Assembly: GCA_963816435.1 (NCBI GenBank)
Contig: CAWFKS010000021.1
Location: forward strand, 1 to 64,000
Reading direction: 5' to 3'
Length of the DNA: 64,000 nucleotides
Source of the DNA: CAWFKS01 sp963816435
Lineage (GTDB): Bacteria; Pseudomonadota; Alphaproteobacteria; Rhizobiales; Rhizobiaceae
The notes under the pieces are model-generated. The model did not search any database. It had not been told where the DNA came from and saw nothing but the letters and a program-made list of their open reading frames with translations. Shown in pieces: positions 18,036 to 28,628 of this stretch (positions are counted from its first letter, which is position 1; every line of letters begins with the position of its first letter). The position numbers and the translations under genes were made by a program.

Positions 18036-18806
18036 TCAGCCGCCTGATTCGCGGGCCTTGTCGAGCAGCGCCCTGGCGCCCAGCGCCATGAGACGGGCTT
18101 CGCTGCCCATCGCGATCATGCGGAAGCCCATCTCGACAAAACGACCCGACAAGGCTGGGTCGACAGTGAAAATCGCTGCGTGCTTGCCGGCGGCCCGGGC
18201 CTTGGCGGCGATCGTGGCGATGGCGTCCATCATGTCGGGAAGCGACGGATCGACGACACGGCCGCCGGTCCAGGCGATCGAGAAATCGGACGGCCCGACA
18301 AGCAGGCCGTCGATGCCCGGCACCTCGAGGATGCCGTCGATCGCGTCGAGTGCGGCGCGCGTCTCGATCATCGCGAAAGCGAGCGATTCGGCGTTCGCGC
18401 CGGAAAGCCACTGAGCGGCATCGCTTGCCCGGCGACGCGGCATCGAGAAGTTCGGTCCCCAGGAGCGCTCGCCCAGCGGCGGATACTTCATCGCCGCGGC
18501 GAAGTGCCGTGCATCCTCAACCGAATTGATCATCGGGGCGATGACCGCCTCGGCACCGAAGTCGAGCGCGCGGCTTGCCATGTCGAAGCGGCCGACCGGA
18601 AGGCGAACCAGTCCCGGCTTGCCCGCCGCCATGATCGGCACGAGGCCGCGCAGAACGCTGTCCTCGTGATGACCGCCATGCTGCATGTCGAGCGTCACGG
18701 CATCGAAATCGGTCGCGGCCAGCGCTTCCAGCGAAAGCGCGTCGGGCAGGCCCGACCAGGCGATGTAAAGGGTTTCGCCGGAAGCCAGGCGCGTGGCGAG
18801 AGACAT
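18036..18806 (-). CDS. HpcH/HpaI family aldolase
   Basis: Class II (metal-dependent) pyruvate aldolase family protein of 256 residues. Conserved pieces: D-F-D-A-V-T-L-D-M-Q-H-G at the first metal-site region, V-R-L-P-V-G, G-A-E-A-V-I-A-P-M-I-N-S, A-M-I-E-T-R with the metal-binding Glu, and G-L-L-V-G-P-S-D-F-S. Enzymes of this family split 4-hydroxy-2-oxo acids to pyruvate plus aldehyde in aromatic or sugar-acid breakdown. No aromatic pathway neighbours occur here, so the substrate is open. Confidence 0.9.
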   Translation of the reverse strand: MSLATRLASGETLYIAWSGLPDALSLEALAATDFDAVTLDMQHGGHHEDSVLRGLVPIMAAGKPGLVRLPVGRFDMASRALDFGAEAVIAPMINSVEDARHFAAAMKYPPLGERSWGPNFSMPRRRASDAAQWLSGANAESLAFAMIETRAALDAIDGILEVPGIDGLLVGPSDFSIAWTGGRVVDPSLPDMMDAIATIAAKARAAGKHAAIFTVDPALSGRFVEMGFRMIAMGSEARLMALGARALLDKARESGG

Positions 18807-18874
18807 GATGGTTTCCTTGGCGACCGGCCTGCCGGCCGGCCAACACTGCGGGGCGCGGCAGCCGGGCGCCGAGA

Positions 18875-19195
18875 TCAGCCCTTGCTGATCTCCTCGGCGG
18901 CCTTCAACAGCATTTCCTGCATGGTGCGGCGAATCTGGTGATCCGACTGCTCGACGCCGGCGGCGTCGAAATCCTTGCGCACCTTGCGGAACACGTCCTC
19001 GTCGCCGGCTTCCTCGAAGTCGGAATTGACGACTTCAAGCGCGTAGGCTTCCGCCTCGGCGCCGGTCTTGCCGAGCTTTTCGGCCGCCCAGCGGCCGAGC
19101 ATCCTGTTGCGTCGCGCGGTGGCGCGGAACTTCAGTTCCTCGTCGTGAGCGAACTTGTTCTCGAAGGCGTCCTCGCGGTCCTTCATGCTGGTCAT
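18875..19195 (-). CDS. F1-ATPase inhibitor zeta subunit (DUF1476)
   Basis: A 106-residue, highly charged helical protein. The DUF1476 hallmark M-K-D-R-E-D-A-F-E-N-K-F-A-H-D-E-E-L-K-F opens it; in Paracoccus the N-terminal segment of zeta enters the F1 catalytic interface and blocks ATP hydrolysis. I start at 19195 (M-T-S-M-K-D-R-E), with GGAGGCGGAG upstream; earlier in-frame ATGs would add a non-conserved extension. Divergent from purC, an arrangement seen in rhizobia. Confidence 0.93.
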   Translation of the reverse strand: MTSMKDREDAFENKFAHDEELKFRATARRNRMLGRWAAEKLGKTGAEAEAYALEVVNSDFEEAGDEDVFRKVRKDFDAAGVEQSDHQIRRTMQEMLLKAAEEISKG

Positions 19196-19471
19196 GGCAG
19201 TGTCTCCGCCTCCGGGGCTGATCCGTTGATTTAATATGGGGCCGCGCAGCACAAACCAAAAGCCGGCCACGCGGTCAATACGCATATGGGACAAGTCGCG
19301 CCCTGAGGCAGATCAAAGACGCTCCCGCCCCAAACCGGTTGATGGCGGTGCATTGGCGATTGAGGATTGTGGCCGATTGGGATAGAGACCGCGATTGACA
19401 GGCACTCGCCGGTGCACCCGCGCCACCAATTCCGCGAAAGGCCGGGCATCGCCCCTGAGCCAGGATAGATC

Positions 19472-20269
19472 ATGAACCGTCGCCGCCGCATCTACGAGGG
19501 CAAGGCCAAGATTCTCTACGAAGGGCCAGAGCCCGGCACGCTCATCCAGTTCTTCAAGGACGACGCCACCGCCTTCAACAAGAAGAAGCACGAGATCGTC
19601 GACGGCAAGGGCGTGCTCAACAACCGCATTTCCGAGCACATTTTCTCCCATCTCAACCGGATGGGCATCCCGACCCACTTCATCCGCCGGCTCAACATGC
19701 GCGAGCAGCTGATCAAGGAAGTCGAGATCATCCCGCTGGAAGTCGTGGTGCGCAATATCGCGGCCGGATCGCTCGCCAAGCGCCTCGGCATCGAGGAAGG
19801 CACCGTGCTGCCGCGCTCCATCATCGAGTTCTACTACAAGGCCGACGCGCTCGACGACCCGATGGTCTCGGAAGAGCACATCACCGCCTTCGGGTGGGCG
19901 AGCCCGCAGGAGATCGACGACATCATGGCGCTGGCCATACGCGTCAACGACTTCCTGTCCGGCCTCTTCCTCGGCGTCGGCATCCAGCTCGTCGACTTCA
20001 AGATCGAGTGCGGGCGCCTGTTCGAGGGCGAGATGATGCGCATCGTCGTGGCCGACGAGATATCGCCCAACTCCTGCCGCCTGTGGGACATCGCTACCCA
20101 GGACAAGCTCGACAAGGACCGCTTCCGCCGCGACATGGGCGGGCTCGTGGAGGCCTACCAGGAGGTGGCCCGACGGCTCGGCATCATGAACGAGAACGAG
20201 CCGCCGCGCGGCAGTGGCCCCGTGCTCGTCTCGTCCAAGCCCGACGGCGGCAAGGGCAGCCTGCACTAG
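19472..20269 (+). CDS. purC: Phosphoribosylaminoimidazole-succinocarboxamide synthase
   Basis: ATP-dependent ligase joining CAIR and aspartate to give SAICAR. Length 265 is slightly above the bacterial norm because of a C-terminal tail. Motifs: I-Y-E-G-K-A-K-I-L-Y at residues 6-15, F-K-D-D-A-T-A-F-N, E-V-V-V-R-N-I-A-A-G-S, and L-V-D-F-K-I-E-C-G plus D-E-I-S-P-N-S-C-R-L-W-D. First gene of the purine operon; purS follows after 28 bases. Confidence 0.97.
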   Translation: MNRRRRIYEGKAKILYEGPEPGTLIQFFKDDATAFNKKKHEIVDGKGVLNNRISEHIFSHLNRMGIPTHFIRRLNMREQLIKEVEIIPLEVVVRNIAAGSLAKRLGIEEGTVLPRSIIEFYYKADALDDPMVSEEHITAFGWASPQEIDDIMALAIRVNDFLSGLFLGVGIQLVDFKIECGRLFEGEMMRIVVADEISPNSCRLWDIATQDKLDKDRFRRDMGGLVEAYQEVARRLGIMNENEPPRGSGPVLVSSKPDGGKGSLH

Positions 20270-20297
20270 CGGAATTTCCAACTCGGAGCGAAATCGA

Positions 20298-20541
20298 GTG
20301 ATCAGGGCGCGCGTCACCGTCACCTTGAAGACCGGGGTTCTTGACCCGCAGGGCAAGGCGATCGCGGCCGCGCTCGGCACGCTCGGCTTTGCGCGGCGTC
20401 GATTCGGTTCGCCAGGGCAAGGTCTTCGACGTCGAACTCGACGGCGAAGACAGGGCGAAGGCCGAGGCCGAACTCAAGGACATGTGCGAGAAGCTGCTCG
20501 CGAATACGGTGATCGAGGATTACAGCATCGCGCTGAGTTGA
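20298..20541 (+). CDS. purS: FGAM synthase subunit PurS (frameshifted in this sequence)
   Basis: Small bridging subunit of the PurSQL formylglycinamidine ribonucleotide synthase. A GTG at 20298, with GGAG ten bases before it, opens V-I-R-A-R-V-T-V-T-L-K-T-G-V-L-D-P-Q-G-K-A. After L-G-F (codon ending 20390) four bases GCGC stand where three are needed, and the family continuation G-V-D-S-V-R-Q-G-K-V-F-D-V-E-L resumes in the next frame from 20395. Removing one base gives exactly 80 residues, the normal PurS length. Because purine synthesis needs PurS, an insertion error is more likely than gene loss. Confidence 0.85.
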
Positions 20542-20611
20542 GGCGCCGAAGCTGACCGGCAGAGCCGGCCAGCGGCAACTCGTTACAGCGCGATCCACTT
20601 GGCGGGACTTC

Positions 20612-21280
20612 ATGAAATCAGCCGTCGTGCTCCTTCCCGGCCTCAACCGCGACCGCGACATGATCGCGGCGCTGACGAAGATTTCCGGCCAACCGCCGCT
20701 GACGATCTGGCAGACCGAAACCGAAATCCCGGACGTCGACCTGATCGTGGTGCCCGGCGGGTTCTCCTACGGCGACTATCTCAGGTGTGGCGCGATCGCC
20801 GCGCGCATGCCGGCGATCCGCGCTGTTGCCGAGAAGGCGGCCAAGGGCGTGCTGGTGCTGGGCGTATGCAACGGCTTCCAGATCCTCGTGGAGGCCGGGT
20901 TGCTGCCAGGCGCGCTGATGCGCAACGCGTCACTGAAATTCGTCTGTCGCGAGGTTAAGCTGGAGATCGCCAACGCCAACACGCCGTTCACCCGCGACTA
21001 CCGGCAGGGCGAGATCATCGACTGCCCGGTGGCGCATGCCGACGGCAACTACTTCGCCGACACAGAGACGCTGGCGCGCGTCGAGGGCGAAGGACAGGTG
21101 GTCTTCCGCTATGCCCAGGACACCAATCCCAACGGCTCCGTCAACGACATCGCCGGCATCATCAATGAAGCGGGCAACGTGCTCGGCATGATGCCGCATC
21201 CCGAGGACCTGATCGAGGCGGCGCACGGCGGAGACGACGGCCGTGCGATCTTCGAAAGCGTGCTCGGCAAGGCGGCATGA
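20612..21280 (+). CDS. purQ: FGAM synthase glutaminase subunit PurQ
   Basis: Class I glutamine amidotransferase of 222 residues that supplies ammonia to PurL. Catalytic cysteine lies in G-V-C-N-G-F-Q (near residue 88); the His-Glu pair is in M-M-P-H-P-E. The oxyanion segment G-G-F-S-Y-G-D-Y-L-R is intact. Its stop overlaps the next ATG as ATGA, so the small lipoprotein gene is translationally coupled to it. Confidence 0.97.
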   Translation: MKSAVVLLPGLNRDRDMIAALTKISGQPPLTIWQTETEIPDVDLIVVPGGFSYGDYLRCGAIAARMPAIRAVAEKAAKGVLVLGVCNGFQILVEAGLLPGALMRNASLKFVCREVKLEIANANTPFTRDYRQGEIIDCPVAHADGNYFADTETLARVEGEGQVVFRYAQDTNPNGSVNDIAGIINEAGNVLGMMPHPEDLIEAAHGGDDGRAIFESVLGKAA

Positions 21281-21677
21281 ACGGCAGGCGCATCCTTCCC
21301 GCCGCGGCGGTCGTCGTTGGCGCGCTGGCGCTGGCCTCCTGCCAGTCCGCGAAGCCTGAGACCGGTGGCAAGAGCGCCGCGCTCAGGGCGATGGAGCACG
21401 TCGCGACCGCCGCGCATCGCTGCTGGGTCGCCAGCGGCGACGCGGCATTCGCCGACGTGAGCTTTGCCAACGAACTCGATTCCTACTCCGGTCGGCCTCG
21501 CTTCCTGCTGGTGCCGAAGAAGAACTACGGCGGAAAACCGCTATTGGTCGTGCAGGCCGAGGGCGCGGCCGGCAAGGTTTCGGCATTCGGGCCGATGATG
21601 GACGGGCCGAACGGCAAGCGAATCGCCGCCGACGTGACGCGCTGGGCCGGCGGCGGCGAAAGCTGCGAGGCCACGGC

Positions 21678-21681
<4 letters not shown>
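21277..21681 (+). CDS. Small lipoprotein between purQ and purL
   Basis: Protein of 134 residues with a lipoprotein signal: hydrophobic core A-A-A-V-V-V-G-A-L-A followed by lipobox L-A-S-C (Cys near residue 22). The mature domain is unrecognised; it has A-H-R-C-W-V and a C-terminal cysteine that could pair. It overlaps purQ and purL by four bases on both sides, so its expression is tied to purine synthesis although it is an envelope protein. No function can be assigned. Confidence 0.85.
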
Positions 21682-23925
<2,244 letters not shown>

Positions 23926-24050
23926 TGCTTCGCCGGCGCGATTGACCTCATCTGCCCGCTTCGCCATATCCTGAGACGTCGCCCGCGCATGGCGAGTCGC
24001 CTGGCGACACGGAAGCGCAGCGAACGAGCCTGAACGGGAGAAGCTGACCA

Positions 24051-24284
24051 ATGGCCATGGACGCGCACGAGATCGAGCGGCTGATCAAGGAGGCCATTCC
24101 GGACGCCCGCGTGACCATTCGTGACCTCGCCGGCGACGGCGACCACTACGCGGCCGAGGTGGTGGCCGAGAGCTTCCGCGGAAAGAGCCGGGTGCAGCAG
24201 CACCAGATGGTCTACGAGGCATTGAAGGGCAACATGGGCGGCGTGCTGCACGCCCTGGCGCTGCAGACGGGCGTGCCGAATTGA
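24051..24284 (+). CDS. BolA family protein
   Basis: A 77-residue BolA-fold protein: helix E-I-E-R-L-I-K-E-A-I-P-D-A, strand V-T-I-R-D-L-A-G-D-G-D-H-Y, the R-V-Q-Q-H-Q-M-V-Y helix and a C-terminal H-A-L. The conserved histidine near 65 (V-L-H-A-L) is the usual cluster ligand. BolA proteins pair with CGFS monothiol glutaredoxins through a shared [2Fe-2S] cluster, and such a glutaredoxin is encoded about 0.7 kb downstream. G-G-G-A-G-A-A-G precedes the ATG. Confidence 0.95.
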   Translation: MAMDAHEIERLIKEAIPDARVTIRDLAGDGDHYAAEVVAESFRGKSRVQQHQMVYEALKGNMGGVLHALALQTGVPN

Positions 24285-24835
24285 ACGCGTCGCTGCGCAC
24301 CATGCTGTTGATTGCAGGTGCAGCCGCACTCGGCCTCCCACCGCTTTCCGCGCGGGCGCAGGACATGTGCCACAAAGCCGGCAAATACTCGGTGCTTGAA
24401 ATGGAGAGCGAGGACTCGGACGGCACGCAGTTCGCCGTGAAGGAGAGTGATACCTCGCAACCAGCGCCATGTCCCGAATCGGACGCGGATGCCGATTTCG
24501 TCGTCGGCGGTGACGAGGAAGCACTCTGGTACGCGGGCCTCACTCCGCGCTATCTCGTCATGACCCGCTCGACCGGTCCGGAGGGCGACGTCGTGATCTT
24601 CGACCTCGACCAGCGACGCGTCGCGCTCGAAGCGCATGCCGACGACGTCGCGGTGGATGACGAGGGCGCGACCTACTGGGAGCGGGTTGCCGACGGCACT
24701 CCCGAAAACTGCCCGCAGTTCGCCGACTACAAGGCCAACGATTTCGGCGCAAAGATTGTCGCCGAAACCCGGTTCGCCTTTTCCGACGCCACGTCCAGCC
24801 GGACAGGCGAGAAACGCTGCGACCCGGTTCAGTAG
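24281..24835 (+). CDS. Exported hypothetical protein between bolA and grxD
   Basis: Protein of about 184 residues with a signal peptide ending near S-A-R-A-Q-D. I do not recognise the mature domain; it is acidic, with four cysteines (C-H-K, P-C-P, E-N-C-P, K-R-C-D) that could form two disulfides. The frame may start at a TTG (24281) whose TTGA overlaps the bolA stop, or at an ATG (24302) that leaves a shorter signal peptide; neither has a good ribosome site. Position inside bolA-grxD suggests co-transcription. Confidence 0.7.
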   Translation: MNASLRTMLLIAGAAALGLPPLSARAQDMCHKAGKYSVLEMESEDSDGTQFAVKESDTSQPAPCPESDADADFVVGGDEEALWYAGLTPRYLVMTRSTGPEGDVVIFDLDQRRVALEAHADDVAVDDEGATYWERVADGTPENCPQFADYKANDFGAKIVAETRFAFSDATSSRTGEKRCDPVQ

Positions 24836-24946
24836 GCTGCGGTGCCACTGCGTTTTCCCCTTCGCAGTTGCGAACGAGGGGCATGCGTAATAAATAGTGC
24901 GAAAGAGCTTCGCCGGGCCTTAACCCCGGATTGAAAGGATCAGACC

Positions 24947-25282
24947 ATGAGCGGCATCAACGAATTCATCGGCAGCGAGGTCGGCAGCAACGACGTCGTG
25001 CTTTTCATGAAGGGCACTCCCGGCTTCCCGCAGTGCGGGTTTTCGGGCCAGGTCGTGCAGATTCTCGACTACCTCGGCGTCGACTACAAGGGCGTCAACG
25101 TGCTCACGTCGGACGAACTGCGCCAGGGCATCAAGGAATACTCCAACTGGCCGACCATCCCCCAGCTCTACGTGAAGGGCGAGTTCGTCGGCGGCTGCGA
25201 CATCATCCGCGAGATGTTCCAGGCAGGCGAACTCCAGTCCTACCTGAACGAGAAGGGCGTCGCCGCCAAGGGCGCCGCCTGA
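24947..25282 (+). CDS. grxD: Monothiol glutaredoxin, Grx4/GrxD type
   Basis: Fe-S-binding glutaredoxin of 111 residues. Active-site loop P-Q-C-G-F-S (Cys near 30) is preceded by V-V-L-F-M-K-G-T-P, and the glutathione-binding W-P-T-I-P-Q-L-Y and G-G-C-D-I segments are intact. It carries or transfers [2Fe-2S] clusters, often as a heterodimer with BolA, encoded upstream. G-A-A-A-G-G-A-T precedes the ATG. A strong intrinsic terminator follows at 25338. Confidence 0.96.
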   Translation: MSGINEFIGSEVGSNDVVLFMKGTPGFPQCGFSGQVVQILDYLGVDYKGVNVLTSDELRQGIKEYSNWPTIPQLYVKGEFVGGCDIIREMFQAGELQSYLNEKGVAAKGAA

Positions 25283-25337
25283 CCGCATTCCCGCCGGCGC
25301 TCGCTGCGCCGGGTTCTCAGGTCTTGTTGCCTCGTGC

Positions 25338-25371
25338 AATGCGCCGGCCAATCCCGGCGCATTCGTTTTTT
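25338..25371 (+). terminator. Intrinsic terminator after grxD
   Basis: A perfect 10-bp stem (25338-25347 with 25354-25363) around a six-base loop is followed by a run of six T at 25366-25371. It closes the transcription unit ending with grxD and separates it from the MFS gene 13 bases further on. Confidence 0.88.
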
Positions 25372-25383
25372 GGATGAGGGGTC

Positions 25384-26628
25384 ATGGAGCAGACGCTGCG
25401 TCGGTCGCCCGACACGTGGACCATGCCGATAGGCCGGCGGGAATTCATCGCGCTGACGGCCGCGCTCATGGCGCTCAACGCCATCGCCATCGACATCATG
25501 CTGCCGGCCATGCAGCAGATCGGTGCCAACCTCGGCGTGGCGGACGAGAACGAGCGACAGTTCGTGATCTCCTCCTATATCGTCGGCTTCGGCGTCGCGC
25601 AGCTCTTCTTCGGCCCCATTTCGGACCGGTTCGGGCGGCGCGCTCCGCTGCTCATCGGGCTGGCCATCTATGTGATTGCCGCGACATCGGCAGCGTTCTC
25701 GGGCACGTTCACCGCGTTGCTGGCGCTTCGCTTCGCCCAGGGCATCGGCGCTGCCTCCACGCGGGTCATCGCAATCTCGATCGTGCGTGACGTTTTCGGA
25801 GGCAGGCGCATGGCCGAAGTCATGTCGCTGGTGATGATGGTGTTCATGATCATCCCGGTAATCGCACCGAGCGCGGGCCAGCTCATCATGCTGTTCGGGG
25901 AATGGCACATGATCTTCGTGCTCATGGGCCTCGCGGCACTTTCGATCGCCACCTGGGCGGCATTTCGCCTGCCGGAGACGCTGCCGCCGGAAAGGCGGCG
26001 CGGCTTCACGTTCAAGATCATCGCGGAAGGCTTTCGCATCGTGCTGACGACCCGCGCCGCGGTGCTTTACACGTTCGCCACGATGTTCATGTTTTCCGCG
26101 GTGTTCGGCTTCATCAACTCCGCACAGCAGGTGTTCATCGAGATCTATCATCTCGGCGCCTGGTTCCCGCTGGTCTTCGCCGTGATCGCCGGAATGATGT
26201 CGCTGTCGTCGTTCCTCAACTCGCGTCTGGTCGGCCGGTTCGGCATGCGCCGCCTGTCGCAGTTCGCGCTGCTCGGCTACATCGCCATGGCCGCCACCAT
26301 GTTTCTCCTGTCGCTTGAGATGACGCTGCCGCTGCCGGTGTTCCTGGGACTTTTCGCCTGCGCGATGTTCCTGTTCGGCTGGACGATGCCCAACTTCAAC
26401 GCGCTGGCAATGGAGCCGCTCGGCCACGTCGCCGGCACGGCCTCGTCCGTCCAGGGTTTCCTGCAGACGCTCGGCGGCGGCATCATCGGCGCCTCGATCG
26501 GGCAGGCGTTCAACGGCACGATCACGCCGCTGGCCGGCAGCTTCCTGCTGGTGGCGTCCGCCTCGCTCCTGATGGTTCTGCTCGCCGAGCGCGGTCGGCT
26601 CTTCCAGGCGCAGAACGAGCCCTGCTGA
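25384..26628 (+). CDS. MFS exporter, Bcr/CflA type
   Basis: Twelve-segment major-facilitator drug/H+ antiporter of 414 residues. Motif A-like loop is G-P-I-S-D-R-F-G-R-R-A-P-L between segments 2 and 3; D-I-M-L-P-A-M in the first helix and the R-F-A-Q-G-I-G-A-A motif B-like helix match Bcr/CflA. These export chloramphenicol-type compounds, bicyclomycin or cysteine. It begins right behind the grxD terminator and converges with ttcA. Confidence 0.92.
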   Translation: MEQTLRRSPDTWTMPIGRREFIALTAALMALNAIAIDIMLPAMQQIGANLGVADENERQFVISSYIVGFGVAQLFFGPISDRFGRRAPLLIGLAIYVIAATSAAFSGTFTALLALRFAQGIGAASTRVIAISIVRDVFGGRRMAEVMSLVMMVFMIIPVIAPSAGQLIMLFGEWHMIFVLMGLAALSIATWAAFRLPETLPPERRRGFTFKIIAEGFRIVLTTRAAVLYTFATMFMFSAVFGFINSAQQVFIEIYHLGAWFPLVFAVIAGMMSLSSFLNSRLVGRFGMRRLSQFALLGYIAMAATMFLLSLEMTLPLPVFLGLFACAMFLFGWTMPNFNALAMEPLGHVAGTASSVQGFLQTLGGGIIGASIGQAFNGTITPLAGSFLLVASASLLMVLLAERGRLFQAQNEPC

Positions 26629-26633
26629 GCCGC

Positions 26634-27495
26634 TCAGCCGGCTCGAGGACTGTCCAGGCCGGCGAAATCGAAGAGCCGCGTGTCGAGCAGGTGCGAAGGC
26701 CGCGCATTGGCCAGCGCGCGGATCATCGTGTCCTTGCGACCGGGCATGCGCTTCTCGATGTCGTCGAGCATCTGCTTCATGAGGTTGCGCTGAAGCCCGT
26801 CCTGGCTGCCGCACAGGTCGCACGGAATGATCGGGAAGCGCATCGCCTCGGCGAAGCGCGCGAGGTCGGCTTCAGCGCAGAAGGCCAGCGGGCGCAGCAC
26901 CTTCACGTCGCCCTCGTCGTTCATGAGCTTCGGCGGCATCGCCGCCAGCCTGCCGCCGTGGAACAGGTTCATGAAGAAGGTCTCGAGCACGTCCTCGCGA
27001 TGGTGGCCGAGCACCAGCGACGAGCAGCCCTCCTCCCGCGCGACGCGGTAGAGGTGTCCGCGCCTCAGCCGCGAACATAGCGAGCAATAGGTGCGGCCCT
27101 CGGGGATCTTTTCGGTGACGACCGTATAGGTGTCGCGGTACTCGATCCGGTGCTCGACGCCGATCGAGGACAGGAAATCCGGCAGCACGTTCTTCGGGAA
27201 GTTCGGCTGGCCCTGGTCGAGATTGCAGGCCAGGAGATCAACCGGCAGCAGCCCGCGCCACTTGAGATCGAGCAGGATGGCCAGCAGTCCGTAGGAATCC
27301 TTGCCGCCCGACAGACGCCACCAGCCAGCGCTCGCCGGGCGTGACGAGCGCATAGTCCTCGATCGCCTGGCGCGCATGCCGCAGGAGCCGCTTGCGCAGC
27401 TTGTTGAACTCGACGGACGAGGGAACCGTCCGAAACAGCGGATGGCAGGCGTCGCCCTCTTCGACGGGTTCTTCGATGCGTGCGGAAACGTTCAT
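26634..27495 (-). CDS. ttcA: tRNA 2-thiocytidine synthetase TtcA (frameshifted in this sequence)
   Basis: Fe-S-dependent enzyme that thiolates C32 in tRNA. It begins M-N-V-S-A-R-I-E-E and runs in frame to W-L-V-A; an extra base (A on the plus strand near 27315) then displaces the PP-loop. The shifted frame continues L-S-G-G-K-D-S-Y-G-L-L, C-S-L-C-S-R-L-R-R-G with the paired cluster cysteines, and the later C-D-L-C-G-S-Q. Removing the base gives 286 residues, the usual size. Likely a sequence insertion error. Confidence 0.9.
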
Positions 27496-27561
27496 GGGGT
27501 CCGTCTAGCCCGATGGTCGTCGCCGGGCAAGAAAACGCGGTCTTCCGGCCCCACCAAAACA

Positions 27562-27590
27562 AAAAGGCCGCCCGGAGGCGGCCTTTTCGA
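27562..27590 (-). terminator. Intrinsic terminator of rpsD
   Basis: An 11-bp perfect stem (27562-27572 with 27577-27587) around a CGGA tetraloop, ending on the minus strand in a T-rich run (complement of CAAAACAAAAA). It lies about 20 bases past the rpsD stop. The opposite strand also ends in four T. Confidence 0.88.
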
Positions 27591-27608
27591 AACTGCGGTT
27601 GCGACCGG

Positions 27609-28226
27609 TCAGCGCGAGTAGAACTCGACGACCAGGTTCGGCTCCATCTGCACGGCGTAGGGCACGTCGGCCAGCGCCGGGATGCGGGCGTAGGTCGCGA
27701 CCATCTTGGAGTGGTCGGCGTCGATGTAGTCGGGCACGTCACGCTCGGCCAGCTGCGTGGCCTCGATGACGATCGCCAGCTGCTTGGACTTCTCGCGCAC
27801 CTCGATCACGTCGCCCGGCTTGCAGCGGTAGGACGGGATGTTGGTGCGGCGGCCGTTGACGTTGACATGGCCGTGATTGACGAACTGGCGCGCGGCGAAG
27901 ATCGTCGGCACGAACTTGGCGCGATAGACGACCGCGTCGAGGCGCGATTCCAGAAGGCCGATCAGCGTTTCCGGCGTGTCGCCCCTGCGGCGGTTCGCCT
28001 CTTCGTAGACCTTGCGGAACTGCTTTTCCGAAATGTCGCCGTAGTGGCCCTTCAGCTTCTGCTTGGCGCGCAGCTGCAGACCGAAATCCGACAGCTTGCC
28101 CTTGCGGCGCTGGCCGTGTTCGCCCGGACCGTATTCACGCTTGTTGACCGGCGACTTGGGGCGGCCCCAGACGTTTTCGCCCATGCGGCGGTCGAGCTTG
28201 TATTTTGCAGATTCGCGCTTGCTCAT
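27609..28226 (-). CDS. rpsD: 30S ribosomal protein S4
   Basis: Primary 16S rRNA-binding protein of 205 residues, the alphaproteobacterial length. M-S-K-R-E-S-A-K-Y-K-L-D-R-R start, the S4 RNA-binding domain with S-R-L-D-A-V-V-Y-R and R-Q-F-V-N-H-G-H-V-N-V-N-G, and C-terminal V-V-E-F-Y-S-R. The start at 28226 is preferred over an ATG five codons upstream. Monocistronic, as usual in rhizobia, between a sigma-70-like promoter and an intrinsic terminator. Confidence 0.97.
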   Translation of the reverse strand: MSKRESAKYKLDRRMGENVWGRPKSPVNKREYGPGEHGQRRKGKLSDFGLQLRAKQKLKGHYGDISEKQFRKVYEEANRRRGDTPETLIGLLESRLDAVVYRAKFVPTIFAARQFVNHGHVNVNGRRTNIPSYRCKPGDVIEVREKSKQLAIVIEATQLAERDVPDYIDADHSKMVATYARIPALADVPYAVQMEPNLVVEFYSR

Positions 28227-28249
28227 CGCATTTCCTTTCAAAACGTTCT

Positions 28250-28272
28250 GCCCGGAACCTCATGCTCCGGGC
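28250..28272 (-). promoter_or_regulatory. Leader hairpin upstream of rpsD
   Basis: A 7-bp stem GCCCGGA/TCCGGGC with a nine-base loop sits 24 bases before the rpsD start codon, inside the roughly 170-base leader. S4 represses its own operon in E. coli by binding a leader structure; whether this simple hairpin does so is unproven. Confidence 0.4.
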
Positions 28273-28398
28273 GAAGGAAACGCGCCCTCCTCTGGCTCCG
28301 CTTTCAGGAGCCTGACAGGACCGGTCGCGCACGCTTTGCGGACCGACCCACGGGACACGTCAAAACGCCCGAAACGCGCAGCGCTCCGGGCTGAGGGG

Positions 28399-28427
28399 CT
28401 TCTAATGGCACATTTGATGCCTGTCAA
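28399..28427 (-). promoter_or_regulatory. Predicted rpsD promoter
   Basis: On the minus strand TTGACA (28427-28422), a 17-base spacer and TAGAAG (28404-28399) form a near-consensus sigma-70 type promoter. It would give a leader of roughly 165 bases before rpsD. The rest of the 400-base gap between rpsD and the cupredoxin gene shows nothing else. Confidence 0.6.
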
Positions 28428-28628
28428 TGCCGCACAGGCGGTGCCGGGACATGGTCACCCTTGCAGTCCGGTGAAGGCTGCGGGGTGCGACAACATAGCT
28501 TGGCTCACCCCGGTTTCGCAGGATCGGCGATTACTTGACTTCTCCAGTCAGCTTTGCGATCTGGTGAAGAAGATTTCGGGTGCGGTCAGCGTGCCGTGCC
28601 GATGTGAGACGTGCCCAGGAACAGAGCG

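Noticed and set aside
25240..26823. 527-codon minus-strand frame across the MFS gene
   Set aside because: Histidine/arginine/glutamine-rich antisense shadow crossing the grxD terminator.
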